From assembly GCA_006503475.1 (NCBI GenBank), contig RSEH01000290.1, positions 1-56,180 on the forward strand: 56,180 bases of DNA, given 5' to 3'. Source of the stretch: Stentor roeselii. Lineage: Eukaryota; Ciliophora; Heterotrichea; Heterotrichida; Stentoridae. This document shows positions 9,470 to 19,924 of this stretch, piece by piece. Each line of letters begins with the position of its first letter. Position 1 is the stretch's first letter. A model generated the notes under the pieces. That model saw nothing but the letters and a program-made list of their open reading frames with translations, was not told the DNA's origin and did not search any database. A program made the position numbers and the translations under genes.

Positions 9470-10498
9470 TTAGTCTTTATTTTGATCAAGCATCCTGACT
9501 TTTCTGCCTTCATTCCACTCAGCAACAACTCTATCAAGTCCCTGAATAATGACTCCTACTCCATGTTGCTTTCCATTTTTCCATCCTCCTTCATAGACCC
9601 TTCCATCAGGCCAAGTATAAACTCCATGTCCATGCTTTTTATCATCAAAGTACTCACCTTCGTATTTCCTTCCATCCTTCCAAGTATAAACTCCAAAGCC
9701 ATGCATTTTTCCTTCTTTCCACTCACCGTTGAATTCACGTCCATCAGGCCACTTATAGCTTCCTTTTCCATGAATTTTATTATTTTTCCACATGCCTGAA
9801 TAACAAGAGCCGTCTTTCCAGATATAAGTCCCATTACCTGCTTTTTTACCTTCTCTATAAAATCCTTCATATTTGCTTTTATCAATCCAAGTTTCTCTTC
9901 CAAAGCCGTCTTGCATGTCGTTTTTCCAGTCGCCTTCGTACATTGCTCCGTTCATTTGACGATAGACTCCCTTTCCATGTGCTTTGTCGTCTTTCCAGTC
10001 ACCTTCGTAAATATCTCCATCAACGTGGATGAACTTTCCTCGGCCGTTTGCTTTATTAGTCCTCCATTGTCCTTCATAGCTGGCGCCATCAGGCCACTTC
10101 TGGATGCCGAAGCCGTCACGTTGGTCGCCTCGCCATTGACCTGTGTAGACTGCTCCATTTTTTAACACTTGACTTGGACGTTCTTCTCTATCATTATTCT
10201 CTTTCGTTAAAATGATCTTTGAAGAGTTTTGATTTTTTTGTGAATGATTTGTTATTTTTTTTGAGAATTTTTCATGAAAGGTGTCTTTTTGCTTTTTTGA
10301 TCGAAGTTTATACCCTCTCCAGCAAGACTGTATTTTAATGATCTGGTTATTATAACTCGAAAGTAACTCAGGGTTGCAAATAGAAATATCAGTTGGCAGG
10401 TCTTGCTTAGTTGAAAATCTTGGAGAATTAAGTTCAACTTGTGACTGCAGGTCAGAAGAAGTTTGAGTGCAAGAGCATCCTTGACAATAGGCTCCCAT
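9470..10498 (-). CDS. MORN-repeat protein with IQ motif and acylation signal
   Basis: 342 aa. The N-terminus MGAYCQGCSC offers Gly2 for myristoylation and several cysteines for palmitoylation. An IQ motif (IIKIQSCWRGYKLRSK, residues ~53-68) predicts calmodulin binding. About nine MORN repeats run from residue ~113 to the end (e.g. YEGDWKDDKAHGKGVY). The array is closely related to that at 6294. The combination suggests a calcium-responsive cortical or membrane scaffold. The upstream sequence TATATATATGGG overlaps the start. It lies directly downstream of the PKG gene on the same strand (45 nt). Confidence 0.85.
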   Translation of the reverse strand: MGAYCQGCSCTQTSSDLQSQVELNSPRFSTKQDLPTDISICNPELLSSYNNQIIKIQSCWRGYKLRSKKQKDTFHEKFSKKITNHSQKNQNSSKIILTKENNDREERPSQVLKNGAVYTGQWRGDQRDGFGIQKWPDGASYEGQWRTNKANGRGKFIHVDGDIYEGDWKDDKAHGKGVYRQMNGAMYEGDWKNDMQDGFGRETWIDKSKYEGFYREGKKAGNGTYIWKDGSCYSGMWKNNKIHGKGSYKWPDGREFNGEWKEGKMHGFGVYTWKDGRKYEGEYFDDKKHGHGVYTWPDGRVYEGGWKNGKQHGVGVIIQGLDRVVAEWNEGRKVRMLDQNKD

Positions 10499-10543
10499 AT
10501 ATATAAAATTTGAATATCTTATGAATAATTTGCTACATGTTAA

Positions 10544-13201
10544 TTAAAACTCATGGTCCCAACTAAGTGGGTCAGATTCAATCTCTTGTCCATTACGATC
10601 AGAGTTTGTCCTTCTATGATCATTGGCGACTTTAAGAACTTTTTCAATATCATGTGCGAATGATAAGATTTCAGGTCGATGAGGAGCCTCAGCTGTTCTG
10701 TCCCAAATGGCTTCCCAGTCAAGGCCTTGAAACCAGGGATGTTTTTTTAAGTTTTCGACACCGCCGCCTACTCTCATTGCTGGATTTTTACTGAGAAATT
10801 GTTCAATCATTTGTTTAGCATTTTCAGTGATTTCAGCGTAATCCGGGTAAAAAAGTTTCCCTTGAAGGATTTTTTCATAAATATTGTAATTATCACATTC
10901 GTTTTCTCCAAAAGGGACCCCTCCACACATGAACTCATACAAAATAATCCCGATGCTCCAATAGTCGACACTTATTCCATACCCTTTTCCTAAAATCACC
11001 TCAGGTGCCATATAATGAGGAGTGCCTATCATGGTGAAAGTCCTTCCTTGAACTATCTTCGCAGTTCCAAAATCAATAAGCTTTGGGTATCCTTCCTCAT
11101 CAATCATTACATTTTCAGGCTTTAAGTCACGATAAACAATATCTCTTTCATGAAGATGTTCAAAAATTAACAACAAGCAAGCAGTGTAAAACAACGAGTC
11201 TTCATTTGAAAGAAGGCCGATTTTTCTGATAACATCAAAAAGGTCTTGTCCTCTGACGTATTCAGTAAGAAAATAAACTCTTTTAGTATCTTTAAAGGTT
11301 TTTACCAGTTTTAAGATAAAGCTGTGATCAAGTTGCATTAAAATTTTTCTCTCTAAGATTAAACTTTGTTGTATTTTTTTGTTGTCTATTTTGCAACGGT
11401 CGATTGATTTCAATGCGTAAAGGTTACGCTTTTGTTTATGTGCACAGAGGTACACGTTGCCGAACATTCCTAGTCCTAACTTTTTTATCACTGCCAGGTC
11501 TTCAAAGGTGATTGCGTCGTCTTGTAGTTCAATTCGAGATGCAAGTCTCATGCGGATTTTTTCATCGATGATTAGAAAAAAAACTGACTTTGAAAGAACC
11601 CAGCATTCGACTTGATTTTCTGCTTTTACTGTCGCCGTTCTGAAATCATTGAACAAAATCGATCTTTCTCCGAAATAATCAAGTTTATTTATCTGCCGAA
11701 TTAAAACATCGTCTTTAATAATGTCTACTTTTCCTGACTTTACGATAAAAAAACAGTCTCCTGAGGAACCTTGTTTAAAAATACATTCTCCAGGTTGAAA
11801 AACTGCAACACTTAAAGATTTTATAAGAGCTGAAAGTTTTTCTGTGGAAAGTCCTCGTAAAAATGAGATCTTTTTAAAAACTTTCAAAATTTCTGAATCT
11901 GAAGTTAATTGGTCGAGGTTTCCCCCGATGGCGGCGTTGAAACTTTGAATATTTATGCAAGCGATGTCGCATTGTTCAATAGATCTGTACTCTGGGAAGA
12001 CTGATGACTCTTGTTTAATGAAATCTTCTTCTTCTAGTATAGAAAAGTTTTCTCTCAAATCACCTTCTGCTGATTTAAGACTTCCTTTAAGAACAATGAA
12101 AAGAAGGTCTTTTTTACAGGTTCCTTGATGAATTACTTTAGTGTTCGAAGGGTAACTGTGAATTGTTAACGCTTCGATGATCGCTTCAACTTTATCTTCA
12201 GTAAGACTGCTGATAATCTTTGACTTGCGCATCACCATCCACAAGACATTTTTATAAATAACCTGCGACAAGTTTCCACCAAGTGCTTGTATGAGGTCTT
12301 CTCCAGAAATCACCAAACATTGCGTATCATCGACAGCAGTCACCGTCGCACTTCGTTTTTGTTTAAACAAAAACGAAAATTCTCCAAAATACTCTCCGAC
12401 ATCTAAATATCGAAAAGCTTTTCCACTTATCGAACACTCAACTTTTCCATCAAGAATAACAAAAAAAAGCTCTCCAGATTCCCCTTCTTTTACAATTTTC
12501 TGCCCTTCAGAATAAGCAACAGTAGAAGCAAGTTCTAAAAGCATTCCTCTCTGAACATGACTAATTCCCTGAAAAGTTCGAGCCTGGTCTAAAAACTTTT
12601 TATTTCTTTCAAAATATTCTTCTTTGATCTTCTGTAAAGCGTTTCTAAAAGCGAGGTTATCAAGTCCCCAAAATGAAGAATTTTCTAAAGTCCTAACAGT
12701 GGCAGTTCTGGGTTTATCAGTTAAAAGTGCCATCTCTCCAAAGCAGTCTCCTTGTTGAAGGACATTGACTTGTGTTTCATTGACGAGTACTTCACAAGCT
12801 CCTGACGCGATGATAAAAAAATGCTTTCCTGGTTTGTCCTGCTCGACAATCGTCTGTTGGGGTCCAAGTGATAAAAATTTCATGGCTTCAATGACTTGGT
12901 CTTGTTGGTCTTTACTTAAATTTTTGAATATGAAGTGGTTGTTTAAACTGCTATTGATTAAAAAATAGTCTGAGTCTGTTTTTACCTGAAACTCGCCCAG
13001 GTCAGCCTCTTGATCAACTGGTTCTTTTTCACGGTTGTCAACGACTGGAGCCTTGTTTTTAAATGACTTTCGCAGAACTGGAAGAGAAGGACGATTTGAA
13101 CAGTTTTCACTTGACTTGTCTAGAAGTTGATCTAGTTTTAAAGGAATTGTGTTGTCGTAATCTTCGATTTGGGGAAGGTCTTTAATGCAACATACTCCCA
13201 T
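10544..13201 (-). CDS. cGMP-dependent protein kinase (PKG), four cNMP-binding domains
   Basis: 885 aa. The N-terminus MGVCCIKD predicts myristoylation plus palmitoylation. Four cNMP-binding domains fill residues ~85-570. The first, second and fourth have phosphate-binding cassettes (FGEMALLTDKPRTATV, FGEFSFLFKQKRSATV, FGERSILFNDFRTATV). The third has lost the FGE...R core. The Thr after Arg in the first and fourth is the residue linked to cGMP preference in PKG. The kinase domain (~575-830) is complete: GLGMFGNVY, ALKSI, YRDLKPEN, DFG, MAPEVI, and an AGC tail including HPWFQGLDW. The four-site layout is the protist (ciliate/apicomplexan) PKG form. The start lies 71 nt from the divergent gene at 13273. 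Confidence 0.93.
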   Translation of the reverse strand: MGVCCIKDLPQIEDYDNTIPLKLDQLLDKSSENCSNRPSLPVLRKSFKNKAPVVDNREKEPVDQEADLGEFQVKTDSDYFLINSSLNNHFIFKNLSKDQQDQVIEAMKFLSLGPQQTIVEQDKPGKHFFIIASGACEVLVNETQVNVLQQGDCFGEMALLTDKPRTATVRTLENSSFWGLDNLAFRNALQKIKEEYFERNKKFLDQARTFQGISHVQRGMLLELASTVAYSEGQKIVKEGESGELFFVILDGKVECSISGKAFRYLDVGEYFGEFSFLFKQKRSATVTAVDDTQCLVISGEDLIQALGGNLSQVIYKNVLWMVMRKSKIISSLTEDKVEAIIEALTIHSYPSNTKVIHQGTCKKDLLFIVLKGSLKSAEGDLRENFSILEEEDFIKQESSVFPEYRSIEQCDIACINIQSFNAAIGGNLDQLTSDSEILKVFKKISFLRGLSTEKLSALIKSLSVAVFQPGECIFKQGSSGDCFFIVKSGKVDIIKDDVLIRQINKLDYFGERSILFNDFRTATVKAENQVECWVLSKSVFFLIIDEKIRMRLASRIELQDDAITFEDLAVIKKLGLGMFGNVYLCAHKQKRNLYALKSIDRCKIDNKKIQQSLILERKILMQLDHSFILKLVKTFKDTKRVYFLTEYVRGQDLFDVIRKIGLLSNEDSLFYTACLLLIFEHLHERDIVYRDLKPENVMIDEEGYPKLIDFGTAKIVQGRTFTMIGTPHYMAPEVILGKGYGISVDYWSIGIILYEFMCGGVPFGENECDNYNIYEKILQGKLFYPDYAEITENAKQMIEQFLSKNPAMRVGGGVENLKKHPWFQGLDWEAIWDRTAEAPHRPEILSFAHDIEKVLKVANDHRRTNSDRNGQEIESDPLSWDHEF

Positions 13202-13272
13202 TTATTACTATTGAATGAATAACGACTTCTGTTTTATTTAATATTTTCTTATAATTCCCCCGGTTATTTTAA

Positions 13273-14133
13273 ATGCCTAAAGACAGAACTTTAGCCTATC
13301 GTATGCGAAACAGCTCGAAAAAAAAATCATTGACTGTAAATGAAGAACTGCCTCCACCGAGTGATGTTCAGAAAACACCTTTGAAGCTTTCTATCAAGGA
13401 AAAAAATAATCAAAAAAGCATCTTGCCTGCCCGGGTTTACTCAAGACCTACTTTTAAAATTGATGCGAAACTCAACTTGGAAAACTTTGCAGAAAATGAA
13501 AAAATGCTTGCTTTGATCAAGTTTATCGTCAATGTTCACAGTCAAAAAGCTGCTGGTTACTTTGCGAATGACCAGGTGGGATTTGAGTGTATTAAGAAAT
13601 TTCATTCACTTATTTTGGAAAAAGTGGAGAAAGTGAATCAGGAGTACTTTGAAGAGAAAACTAAGAAAATGATAAGAAATCAAGAGTTGAATAAACAAAA
13701 AAAAAAGGATTTCAAAGTTGTTTTTGATTCTTTGTCTGCTGTGCCTAGATATGTTTTTGAAAATTACAAGAAAATTAAAGAAGAAGCGATTTTTAAAGGG
13801 ATGAAGTCTTTGGAACTCAGGTATTTTTTATTTAGAGTGCTTGAAATGGTCAAGTCTCCTGAAGTCTTCAGTCAAAATACCCAGGAACCTTTGCAAGTAA
13901 CGCTTCCTCTTGATAAGGAATTTGAGGCATTGGTTAACACCCTGGAAAAAAAGGTAAAAAATAGGCAGAAAGCTGATAAAATTAGCACCTTGGTTGAGTA
14001 TAGCAAACAAGCCTTTGAGTTGATTGAGAAAAAAAAAAAGTTAAGGGCTTCTGAGGCTTTAGAGTCTTTCGGAGTTTTCAACTTGATGTTTTCAGAAGAC
14101 CCTCTGCAAGGTTTACGGTCTTTATCTTTATAG
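13273..14133 (+). CDS. Hypothetical basic helical protein, 286 aa
   Basis: No recognised domain. It has a basic, Ser-rich N-terminus (PKDRTLAYRMRNSSKKKSL) and then a charged helical body with possible coiled coil around residues 115-150 and 235-270. It ends only 8 nt before the ATG of the LRR gene. The two frames differ such that neither a 15-nt nor a 16-nt intron would join them, so they are read as separate genes. Divergent from PKG. Confidence 0.65.
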   Translation: MPKDRTLAYRMRNSSKKKSLTVNEELPPPSDVQKTPLKLSIKEKNNQKSILPARVYSRPTFKIDAKLNLENFAENEKMLALIKFIVNVHSQKAAGYFANDQVGFECIKKFHSLILEKVEKVNQEYFEEKTKKMIRNQELNKQKKKDFKVVFDSLSAVPRYVFENYKKIKEEAIFKGMKSLELRYFLFRVLEMVKSPEVFSQNTQEPLQVTLPLDKEFEALVNTLEKKVKNRQKADKISTLVEYSKQAFELIEKKKKLRASEALESFGVFNLMFSEDPLQGLRSLSL

Positions 14134-14141
14134 TCATATAA

Positions 14142-15335
14142 ATGGAGTCGTTTCTGGATAAACTGAAAGGTCCTGAGTATCTCAACACAGATAATGAAGG
14201 TGTAATGGGCAGACTTGACTGGCTAAACCACTTAAGCCTGATCTACAACCTAACTCTCGGAATTCCTTCCCTAATTCCAAGTTGTCTTCCCTTGAAAACC
14301 GAAGCCTTTCTCAACACTTTAATAGAAAACTTTACCCGTTTACCTCTTCGTCCATACCGAGAATACGAAAAGCAATCCACAATAAAATCCATCACTTTTA
14401 AAGAAATTTTCTTTATATTCGAGCACGACTTCGGAAAAACGTTGACCTGGGACCAGATCATGGAAAAACTAATGAACTTCGAAGTACCAAGCAAAGGACA
14501 CAAGCGAGGAGGAAGCGAATCTCCAGGAAGTCTCGATTTAAACGAGCTGGTCTTCATAAGTAAAAAAATCAGCAGTTCTTCAGTTGACTACGACAATGAA
14601 GCCGAGCATCGATCTCAGCGCCTTGGCGACCTTCGCATTCCTCATACGCCTCCAGCTTTCGAGAGTCTTTCCTTCATCACAGGGAACTTCACCCCCAGTC
14701 CTCGTGGAAGTCAGGATCTCACTACTTTTACAAGAGCCTCTTTAAGAGTACCTGACTTCGGCGATGGGCTCTTGTCAGCTTCGATGATGAAAAATGAGAC
14801 AAAGTTAAGCCTTTCTTGCAAGAAAATTTCAATTTTAACACAAAAGTTACCTTCAGGTTTGATTGAGTTGAACTTGAGTCATAATCATATTGAAAGGATT
14901 CCAAATTTAGAGGATTTGGAAAAGTTGGAATTTTTAAATTTGAACTGGAATTTCGTGTCTAGTTTTAATGGCGCTCGAAGGGTGAAAAGCTTGAAAGAAC
15001 TTTACCTTGCTCATAATAGAATTGTTGAGGTTGAATCTGTTGCTTTTTGTGAAAGTGTTGTTGTTTTGGACTTGGCTTATAATAAAATTCAAGGATTTTT
15101 GGGGATTAATGGACTTGCTTCTGCGAAGAACTTGAGGGCTTTGGATCTTGAAGGAAATTCAGTTTGTCATTTGAATGGATTTAAAGAAAAAATCACGGCT
15201 TTGATGCCCCAGGTTTATGAGTTTGGAAGGGTTGGAATATTGAAGTTTACACGGTATCCACAGTATTTGACGAAGGGCAAGAAGAAGGAACTCAAAAAAT
15301 CGAATAGCTTGAAAAGTAAGAAACATGGAAAGTAG
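14142..15335 (+). CDS. Leucine-rich repeat protein (SDS22/LRRC-type)
   Basis: 397 aa. Residues ~1-215 form a conserved-looking N-terminal region without a known domain. Residues ~225-360 carry LRRs of the SDS22-like type (LIELNLSHNHIERIPNLEDL, LEFLNLNWNFV, LKELYLAHNRIVEV, LDLAYNKIQGF, LRALDLEGNSV), followed by a basic tail. Such proteins are often ciliary or cytoskeletal adaptors. The ATG is in TCATATAAATGG, 8 nt after the previous stop. Third codon positions change near 14790 from A/C-rich to G/T-rich. Confidence 0.8.
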   Translation: MESFLDKLKGPEYLNTDNEGVMGRLDWLNHLSLIYNLTLGIPSLIPSCLPLKTEAFLNTLIENFTRLPLRPYREYEKQSTIKSITFKEIFFIFEHDFGKTLTWDQIMEKLMNFEVPSKGHKRGGSESPGSLDLNELVFISKKISSSSVDYDNEAEHRSQRLGDLRIPHTPPAFESLSFITGNFTPSPRGSQDLTTFTRASLRVPDFGDGLLSASMMKNETKLSLSCKKISILTQKLPSGLIELNLSHNHIERIPNLEDLEKLEFLNLNWNFVSSFNGARRVKSLKELYLAHNRIVEVESVAFCESVVVLDLAYNKIQGFLGINGLASAKNLRALDLEGNSVCHLNGFKEKITALMPQVYEFGRVGILKFTRYPQYLTKGKKKELKKSNSLKSKKHGK

Positions 15336-17585
15336 AGAAATTATCGGAGATTATTCTAAGTTAGTAAGTTTAGAATGAAATTTGATTTGGATTAGAAATT
15401 AGGGAATTAGAGATTTTGAAGGATTTTATGAAGATTTTATGAAGAGAATTTATTGATTTAGATGATTTGTTGAAGGGTGTTTTTTAGAGTTTTAGACCTG
15501 ATTTCATAGAATTTTCGAGAAAGAACTTGATTTTCGATTAAGGATCATGATAGGATTTCCTTGAAACACTACACAGGCATCTCTCTTAGTTAATAATACA
15601 TAGAAAACCTTCATGAACAAACTCTTCCTCAAATAAATTTATGTATTCATAGTCAATTTATCCTTGAGCCGCTTGCCTCTCAAACATCAGTCTTTCTTTA
15701 CCAAAAGGTTCAAAGTCTTTCTTCACAAAAGTTTCGGAGACTTTTCCTTACTAAATGATTCAGAGTCTTTAATGTTTTAAGAGATCATTGCTATCTTATG
15801 TTCATGAAATGAATTTTTCTCAGATGCGAATGCTTGATTATCCTTAAACAATGATTAATTGATTTCAAGTCTGCAAGATTCTTTATTTCTATGTTTTGAG
15901 TTTTCCTGTAAAGAATACAAGTATTTGATGAAAAGTTCTTTAAGATAATCCTTATCTTCCTAATTAAATTTCGATATCAAAGAATAAAGAACTAATTGAA
16001 GGTTTATTATATAATATTGATAGCAAGGAAGTTATCGCATGAAAAAAATGATCTTTGATAGGAAGTCAAAGGTAGAAGAGATACTAGTCAAATTTAGACT
16101 TATTGAAGATTTTAAATGCTTTTTACTAGAAATCAAATCTAATTAAATTAGCTTAAACTTACAAATTATTGAACAGAGTAATATTTTTAAGTTTAAAATA
16201 GAGAAAAAGAAGGATTTCAGATAAAATTGTAATAAAGTATTCAAAATGGATTTCATTTGGGATTTTTTATTTTATAATTGATGGAAATCTTAAATATCAT
16301 AACTCTTTACAAATAAATTATAACATTAGATAAGTTACTATACAATAAGATGTATTTGATCATTATTTTCGAAGTTATTACTCAATTATTTATTTTCAAG
16401 ATAATATAACGAAAATTTTTCAAACTTAAAATATCCAAATTCATCTTTTTAATCAACTTTTAAGTTGTCTTTGCAATTTTTAGAAGTCTGGCTTTGCATC
16501 ACCATTAAAATTTAATTTAATCCTTCATCCTTATTTAAAATTTAATATCCCTGCAAATTTCCGTTAAAAATTCTTTGGCCAATTTTTCACCTTAAAATTT
16601 AAGATATTCTACAAATTTCTTCTTAAAGGTAAAGTATTAAAAAGCCAAAAAATGTGTATATCTTTTCTATGATTGAAAAGATATGCAGTGAGACAGGACT
16701 TAAAATTAAAAAGGCCTTGATAAAATGTATCCTGAGCATAGAAGTAAATTATCAGTGTTCTTAAGATAGTTTTTAAATTCTATCCTCACCTAGATTATTA
16801 GCAATTTTTTTGTAAGGGAAGCATTATTTATGATTTTTTAATCATTATAAAGATTTTTATTAATTGTATAAAATTTTAAGTATATTTAGCGTTTGAGTTT
16901 GAGTTCTTAGAGCTTTTAGAATTTCATGGTTAATCAAGTTTGATATTTAATGACAATAATGACATTTTATAATAAAATAGCTCTTAATTGATATGAAATT
17001 TCTTAAGTTTTTACAGATTACTAACGAATTAAGAATATGTTGATGTCTGCTACTAGTTTGCGAATCTTTTCAATATGAGAGACGAAAATGTTAAAAAATG
17101 TTTAAAAAATGTTTTGGTGAATTTTTAAAGAATACCAAAGTTTCAGTAAAAAGATGAATATTAAGATAAACTAATTAAGGTTCTAAGTGTTTTTTACTGT
17201 AGTTCTGCTCTTCGATAGAAGATCAATAAATTTAATTGACTTTTATTAATCTATTAAAAGATTCTTTTTACAATAAAGATGAATTAGAAAACATTAGTAA
17301 GTTATTTTAGTATGATTGAAAATTCATTCAAGTAATCCAAAAAGTAATTTTATGATATTTTAAGCACTTAATAATATCTCATCTGACACTTTAGTAATCA
17401 ACCCTTATCATTTATATATTTTCACCTATTCTCTAAATCCCTTCACTTCTAAATCAAATTTTTAGTTAAATACTCTTCTGTATAAATAAATCCATCAAAT
17501 CTCCAAAGAACTGTAAATTCATTCAATATCCTCTCACATTTACAGAAAATCCATTTTCAAAAACAATATCTAATTAATTGCAACA
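15336..17585. other. AT-rich spacer, 2.2 kb
   Basis: No open frame above background on either strand and no recognisable RNA gene. Around 15670-15770 a loose motif containing AGTCTTT recurs about every 30 nt, too degenerate to call a repeat array. The last 60 nt is the presumed promoter of the WD40 gene. Confidence 0.6.
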
Positions 17586-19913
17586 ATGACCAGCACTAGT
17601 TTTTCAAGAATCTCTCTAAACATAATCGAGATTATCATAGAATTCCTTCCAAGACGTGAATTGTTCGAATTTCACCTGACCTGTAAGCGAATATTCAAGA
17701 AATACTTGGAAATCCTTAACTTTAAATGTTTCAGTAGAGAGCAGGTGCAAGATCCTTTGAATGAATTGATGAATTCATCACCTTCAATGAAGAGCTTGCT
17801 TAATATTGTGAAACTAACGAAAAATCATATAGTTTTATCGAAATTAGCTTCATTGAGCATGTCAATTTTGGTGAAATCTGGCTACAACTTTGATGGGGAG
17901 GACCTGAGTCACACTATTTTAAAAAACACTGACCTTTCATCGGGATTGTTTCAGTATATGGACTTTTCTTATAGTAATCTGGATAATTGTGACTTTTCTC
18001 GCGCTTTTATCTCGAATTGTAATTTTTTTCAAGCTTCATTGAAAAATTCGCAATTCGGTGTAAAGACTGTCACAGGCCATCTGCACACAATAACCTGCTT
18101 AGCCCTCTCAGAAGACACAAACCTTCTCGTCTCCGGAGGTTACGACAGACTGCTAAAGCTCTGGGAGCTTCCTTCATTTAAACTACTAAAAACCCTTCAA
18201 ACCTCTCACAACGGTGCAATATCAGCTTTATGCCTATCCTGCGACGGTGGTCTTCTAATCTCAGCAGAGCAAGACATCCGTCTCTGGGACCTTAACGACG
18301 GTGAAACGAAGTACCTAAAAGGCCACAGCAAGAAAGTGACAGGTCTAACAATGAGCCGAGGAAATGGTTTTTTCGCATCTTGCGGGTTAGACGGCCTTGC
18401 AAAGATCTGGAATACTCAAGACGGTAAAGTAAAAAAAGTCATCGACCTGACATTTCCAGTCCTTTCGATGATGATGGCCCCTGATGGAAAAATTTGTGCT
18501 GCAGGGCTTAAGACTGGAGAAGTTGTTTTATTTGATAACAAGTGCAAAGAGATTAACAGGGAAAATTACTTAAATGCTGTTCGGTGTGTTTTTTTTGATC
18601 TTAAATTTGTAGTCGCGGGGTTGGACTCTGGAGTGGTTTCTTTGAGGGATAAGAAAAATTGCTTTATTAGGGATTATGTTGGACATAGTGATGTTGTCAC
18701 TTGTGTTAAAATTGTGGATAAGTCGATTTTTTCAGCTGGCGGAGAAAATGACTGCTCTATTAGAAAATGGGATATTTTTGTTGGGACTTGTTTAGATGTG
18801 ATTGTTGGACATACTTCGGGAATTAATAGCTTTGTTGTATGTGGAACTCTTTGTATATCTGCTGGAAAGGATAAGATTATAAGGGTTAATGAAATTAGAA
18901 GGCAGGAATTACCTGCTGACTGGGTAGAATGCTTGCTTATCATGGATGACCATTCAGTTGCCATAGGTTCATCACGTTCAGGTGTAAGGATCTGGCAACA
19001 AGTCGATTCACCTGAAAACAAAGGAAAAATCGGTCGAGCCCTGCTCGCCAAGACTCATCCGATTCCTAGTCGAGTCATGAGCTTGGCAAGTCTGGAGATG
19101 ACTTTAGCTGCTGGCTGCTGGGATATGAACATCTACATTTTTCAAGATGTTCTTTGTAATACTCTTGTTGGACATTGTGATGCGGTTCTTTCTTTGCAGT
19201 TTCAAGATGATTGCTTGTTTTCTGGAGGCGCTGATGGCACTATTAAGATATGGCTTTGGGAAGAAAGTTTATGTATTAATACTTTGAATATTGAAGCTGG
19301 GTATGTGCATAGGATTGTAGGAAACTCAAGATTTGCTGTGGCTGCTACGGGTTGTTCATTGACACGACTAGTAGTCTGGGACCTTTCACTAGACTCCACA
19401 ATCTTCTTCGCAGTTCAAAGAGGAAGAGTAAAAGCAATAGTCCTAAGCGAAGACTACTTCATAACCGGAGGTTCAGAAACCCCAGCAGTAGAAGTCTGGA
19501 ATCTAACAGGTACCCTTCTCCAAAAGTTCACGAGACACTCCAAGCCAATAACCGACCTATTACTTCTAAACGACGAAGTCCTATCATCTTCAGAGGACAA
19601 ATGGATTTACCTATGGGCATGGAAGACAGACACAATCCTATTCAAATCCTTTGGTTTCACAGCAAGTGTTTTTCATTTAACTCCAAAAGAAAAAATCCTA
19701 GCCTGCGAAAACAAAGGAAATTCAATCCAACTTTACGATTTTAAAGGAAATTCAACCCAACTCTACGATTTTCAAGACTCTTTAAACCAAGTGACTCTTC
19801 TTTTCAGAACACTTTCGCAGTTCGAATGTAGAAACTCATCCTTTCGCAGAAGTCTTTCACTTGACATCTCAACTCTTGAAGATCTCGAGAACTACATCAA
19901 TTATATCAAATAA
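17586..19913 (+). CDS. F-box, pentapeptide-repeat and WD40 protein
   Basis: 775 aa. An F-box sits at residues ~10-45 (LNIIEIIIEFLPRRELFEF). Pentapeptide-like repeats follow at ~105-155 (DLSHTILKNTDLSSGLFQYM, A/N-x-L/F pattern). At least ten WD40-type blades run from ~160 to ~715 (e.g. GHLHTITCLALS, KLWELP, GHSKKVTGLTMS, KIWNT, IKIWLW). F-box/WD40 proteins are usually substrate receptors of SCF ubiquitin ligases; the pentapeptide insert is unusual. A 20-residue segment near the end (GNSIQLYDFKGNSTQLYDF) is an internal duplication. Codon ending switches several times along the gene. It is convergent with the next gene, 11 nt between stops. Confidence 0.8.
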   Translation: MTSTSFSRISLNIIEIIIEFLPRRELFEFHLTCKRIFKKYLEILNFKCFSREQVQDPLNELMNSSPSMKSLLNIVKLTKNHIVLSKLASLSMSILVKSGYNFDGEDLSHTILKNTDLSSGLFQYMDFSYSNLDNCDFSRAFISNCNFFQASLKNSQFGVKTVTGHLHTITCLALSEDTNLLVSGGYDRLLKLWELPSFKLLKTLQTSHNGAISALCLSCDGGLLISAEQDIRLWDLNDGETKYLKGHSKKVTGLTMSRGNGFFASCGLDGLAKIWNTQDGKVKKVIDLTFPVLSMMMAPDGKICAAGLKTGEVVLFDNKCKEINRENYLNAVRCVFFDLKFVVAGLDSGVVSLRDKKNCFIRDYVGHSDVVTCVKIVDKSIFSAGGENDCSIRKWDIFVGTCLDVIVGHTSGINSFVVCGTLCISAGKDKIIRVNEIRRQELPADWVECLLIMDDHSVAIGSSRSGVRIWQQVDSPENKGKIGRALLAKTHPIPSRVMSLASLEMTLAAGCWDMNIYIFQDVLCNTLVGHCDAVLSLQFQDDCLFSGGADGTIKIWLWEESLCINTLNIEAGYVHRIVGNSRFAVAATGCSLTRLVVWDLSLDSTIFFAVQRGRVKAIVLSEDYFITGGSETPAVEVWNLTGTLLQKFTRHSKPITDLLLLNDEVLSSSEDKWIYLWAWKTDTILFKSFGFTASVFHLTPKEKILACENKGNSIQLYDFKGNSTQLYDFQDSLNQVTLLFRTLSQFECRNSSFRRSLSLDISTLEDLENYINYIK

Positions 19914-19924
19914 ACCTTATTAAA

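Noticed and set aside
13273-15335. Fusion of the 286-aa and LRR frames through a short intron
   Set aside because: The reading frames differ by two, so neither a 15-nt nor a 16-nt intron joins them, and the one plausible 16-nt candidate leads to a stop.
15660-15780. Possible short tandem repeat with AGTCTTT
   Set aside because: Copies are too degenerate and too few to distinguish from chance in AT-rich DNA.
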